From Candidatus Heimdallarchaeota archaeon (GTDB taxonomy: Archaea; Asgardarchaeota; Heimdallarchaeia; Heimdallarchaeales; Heimdallarchaeaceae), in contig JAGLOH010000096.1 of the NCBI GenBank assembly GCA_023139025.1, positions 1 through 7,518 on the forward strand: DNA of 7,518 bases, in the 5' to 3' direction. The notes below the pieces were generated by a model, which was given only the letters and a program-made list of their open reading frames with translations, was not told where the DNA came from and did no database searches. A program made the position numbers and the translations under genes. Below, piece by piece: positions 6,807 through 7,518 of this stretch (its first letter is position 1; each line of letters opens with the position of its first letter).

Positions 6807-6918
6807 ATATTGGGATTTAGATAATCCTAAAGACAAATCAATTAATGAATATAGGGAAGTTAGAGGTTTAAATGAAGAAAAAGCTATTGCTTTAGTAGAA
6901 GAAGAAAAGAAAGGTTAG
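6802..6918 (+). pseudogene. Frameshifted C-terminal tail of the transporter
   Basis: Reading one base ahead of the transporter frame gives 38 codons with no usual start codon, beginning IEYWDLDNPKDKS, ending GLNEEKAIALVEEEKKG and closed by two TAG codons. Many GPH transporters end in a short charged tail with a motif like (Y/G)-x-L-(N/T)-E-E-(K/R). The simplest reading is that this is the true C-terminus, split off by an extra A in the run at 6798-6802. A sequencing error, a real mutation or a translational frameshift cannot be told apart from sequence alone. Confidence 0.6.
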
Positions 6919-7037
6919 TAGTTAAATACACCATTTTTTGCAGCTAAAGTTAGTTGATTTATTCTAGCATATTCATTTTCTAACTCTTGAATTAGTTTCT
7001 GATTTTTTGTTTTTCCAGTTTTGATTTTCATTGCCAT
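6915..7037 (-). CDS. Small lysine-rich protein of 40 residues, unknown function
   Basis: ATG at 7037 begins MAMKIKTGKTKNQKLIQELE and the frame ends in VFNY and TAA. Residues 10-35 form a likely charged amphipathic helix, and the N-terminus is strongly basic. Support for a real gene comes from upstream signals on the same strand: GGTG (7046-7049) eight bases before the ATG, and TTTAATAAAG (7069-7078) about 25 bases before that. Its stop codon overlaps by two bases the stop of the transporter tail on the other strand, a tight convergent arrangement. I recognise no family. At this length an open frame could arise by chance, so the case rests on the upstream signals. Confidence 0.45.
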   Translation of the reverse strand: MAMKIKTGKTKNQKLIQELENEYARINQLTLAAKNGVFNY

Positions 7038-7045
7038 TTTTTTTG

Positions 7046-7078
7046 CACCTAATATTACGTAATCATCTCTTTATTAAA
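7046..7078 (-). promoter_or_regulatory. TATA-like box and GGTG ribosome site of the small ORF
   Basis: The minus strand carries TTTAATAAAG (7069-7078), then the palindrome at 7054-7063, then GGTG (7046-7049) eight bases before the ATG. The spacing suits transcription starting close to the GGTG, giving a very short leader. Confidence 0.4.
7054..7063. promoter_or_regulatory. Perfect 10-base palindrome ATTACGTAAT, possible operator
   Basis: The palindrome lies between the minus-strand TATA-like box and the predicted transcription start of the small ORF, where a dimeric regulator could block transcription. A related sequence, ATAACGTAAC (7124-7133), lies just before the + strand TATA-like element. 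Ten bases is short, so chance is possible. Confidence 0.3.
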
Positions 7079-7141
7079 GGATTTTTTTAATTAATTCGAT
7101 TAATGGTTAAACTATTTGGTCAAATAACGTAACTGGGTTAG

Positions 7142-7150
7142 AATATAATT
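7142..7150 (+). promoter_or_regulatory. TATA-like element upstream of the exonuclease gene
   Basis: AATATAATT would start transcription near 7170-7173, giving a leader of about 90 bases before the exonuclease ATG. A rival weak element, CCTTAAGA (7234-7241), sits about 25 bases before the ATG and would give a leaderless mRNA. Confidence 0.4.
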
Positions 7151-7157
7151 TAGTTAA

Positions 7158-7239
7158 TTCCTTAAAGCTGTTAAGGGAGAAGTGCAAGGCTTTAGCTGAA
7201 TGGTTAAAGCTCAAAAAATGGCCAGCACACAAACCTTAA
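7158..7239 (+). other. Structured leader or small RNA with alternative hairpins
   Basis: Three complementary elements occur in a row. TTCCTTAA (7158-7165) pairs with TTAAGGGA (7171-7178) across a five-base loop, with one G-T pair. GCTTTA (7189-7194) pairs with TAAAGC (7205-7210). A second CCTTAA (7234-7239) can instead pair with TTAAGG (7171-7176), enclosing the middle hairpin. The first and third pairings exclude each other, as in an attenuator. However, a transcript starting near 7170 would lack the first arm and could form only the second and third stems. No known RNA class is recognised. Confidence 0.3.
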
Positions 7240-7262
7240 GACACAAATAATGAAACCAATTT

Positions 7263-7518
7263 ATGAAAGAACTTACCTTGATTTCATGGAATGTGAATGG
7301 GATAAGAGCTGTTTCCAAGAAAGAAGTTTCTGAAAAACTAAAATTTAATGATTGGTTACACAAGGTTTCTCCAGATTTCTTAAGTCTTCAGGAGACTAAA
7401 GCACATCCCGAGCAATTAACTGGTAAGTTACTAAATCCTCAAGGATATCAAAGTAACTGGTCATCAGCTGAAAGAAAAGGATATAGTGGTGTTGTAACTT
7501 ATTCCAAGATTAAACCAA
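7263..7518 (+). CDS. xth: Exodeoxyribonuclease III / AP endonuclease, N-terminal part
   Basis: The first 85 codons are present and the gene runs off the window. The family signatures are clear: LISWNVNGIRA near the start, where Asn10 matches Asn7 of E. coli ExoIII; SLQETK, where Glu44 matches the metal-binding Glu34; and ERKGYSGVV (about 71-79). Known members cut DNA at abasic sites and remove 3' blocking groups in base excision repair. The remaining active-site residues (Tyr, Asp, Asn, His) lie beyond the window. An in-frame TGA at 7251-7253 leaves ATG 7263 as the start. No Shine-Dalgarno is seen, so the mRNA may be leaderless or carry the structured leader described upstream. Confidence 0.95.
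   Translation, partial: MKELTLISWNVNGIRAVSKKEVSEKLKFNDWLHKVSPDFLSLQETKAHPEQLTGKLLNPQGYQSNWSSAERKGYSGVVTYSKIKP

Noticed and set aside
7186..7216. tRNA gene suggested by TAGCTGAATGGTTAAAGC, which resembles a class II tRNA D-arm
   Set aside because: No pairing anticodon stem, no TPC-arm (B-box) sequence and no matching 3' acceptor strand follow, so it is at most a degenerate fragment or chance.
7200..7250. A 16-codon frame (MVKAQKMASTQ...) just before the exonuclease, as a possible leader peptide
   Set aside because: It has no ribosome site, starts right after an in-frame stop and is too short to judge by sequence alone.
1..7518. CRISPR array, insertion sequence or long direct repeats
   Set aside because: Reading through the window shows no regularly spaced repeats, no transposase and no long terminal repeats; the only duplication is the diverged paralog pair.

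Overview
The window looks like chromosomal DNA of an AT-rich archaeon. The reasons are an archaeal-type AOR-family tungsten/molybdenum enzyme, AT-rich TATA-like elements placed about 25 bases before start codons (two fit leaderless genes), a mix of leaderless and Shine-Dalgarno starts, an archaeal MoaD-like protein, and oligo-T ends instead of GC-rich terminator hairpins. The style (FG-GAP surface protein, HEAT-repeat protein, tandem small zinc-binding proteins) would suit an Asgard archaeon, but that placement is only an inference.

Left block, + strand (1-1615): the C-terminal part of an aldehyde:ferredoxin oxidoreductase-family enzyme, cut by the window edge, followed one base later by a ferredoxin-like protein with four [4Fe-4S] motifs. 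They look like a catalytic/electron-transfer pair. A bidirectional A/T inverted repeat at 1627-1643 separates them from the convergent block.

Middle block, - strand (5271 down to 1642): in transcription order, a HEAT-repeat protein, two tandem paralogous small CxxC...CxxH proteins, a MoaD/ThiS-type beta-grasp protein with an Asn after its diglycine, and a membrane-anchored surface protein with eight FG-GAP/VCBS-type Asp-rich loops plus TSP3-like calcium loops. TATA-like elements lie just before the second paralog and before the MoaD-like gene, so this is probably several short transcripts, not one operon. The MoaD-like protein could serve tungstopterin synthesis for the AOR enzyme, but the two genes are not in one operon here.

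Right block (5272-7518): a divergent promoter region and then a GPH-type major facilitator transporter on the + strand. Its reading frame appears to be cut short by one extra A in an A5 run, because a plausible 38-codon C-terminal tail continues in the next frame. The 456-base stretch after the transporter is not empty. It holds that tail, a 40-codon minus-strand small ORF with its own TATA-like box and GGTG ribosome site, a perfect ATTACGTAAT palindrome, and a + strand TATA-like element followed by RNA that can form alternative hairpins. The window ends in the first 85 codons of an exonuclease III-type AP endonuclease.

No rRNA, tRNA, CRISPR array or insertion sequence was found. No clearly new multi-gene system is evident. 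The best leads are the MoaD-like protein ending in Gly-Gly-Asn, the tandem zinc-binding pair, the frameshifted transporter tail, the small ORF, and the structured leader before the exonuclease.
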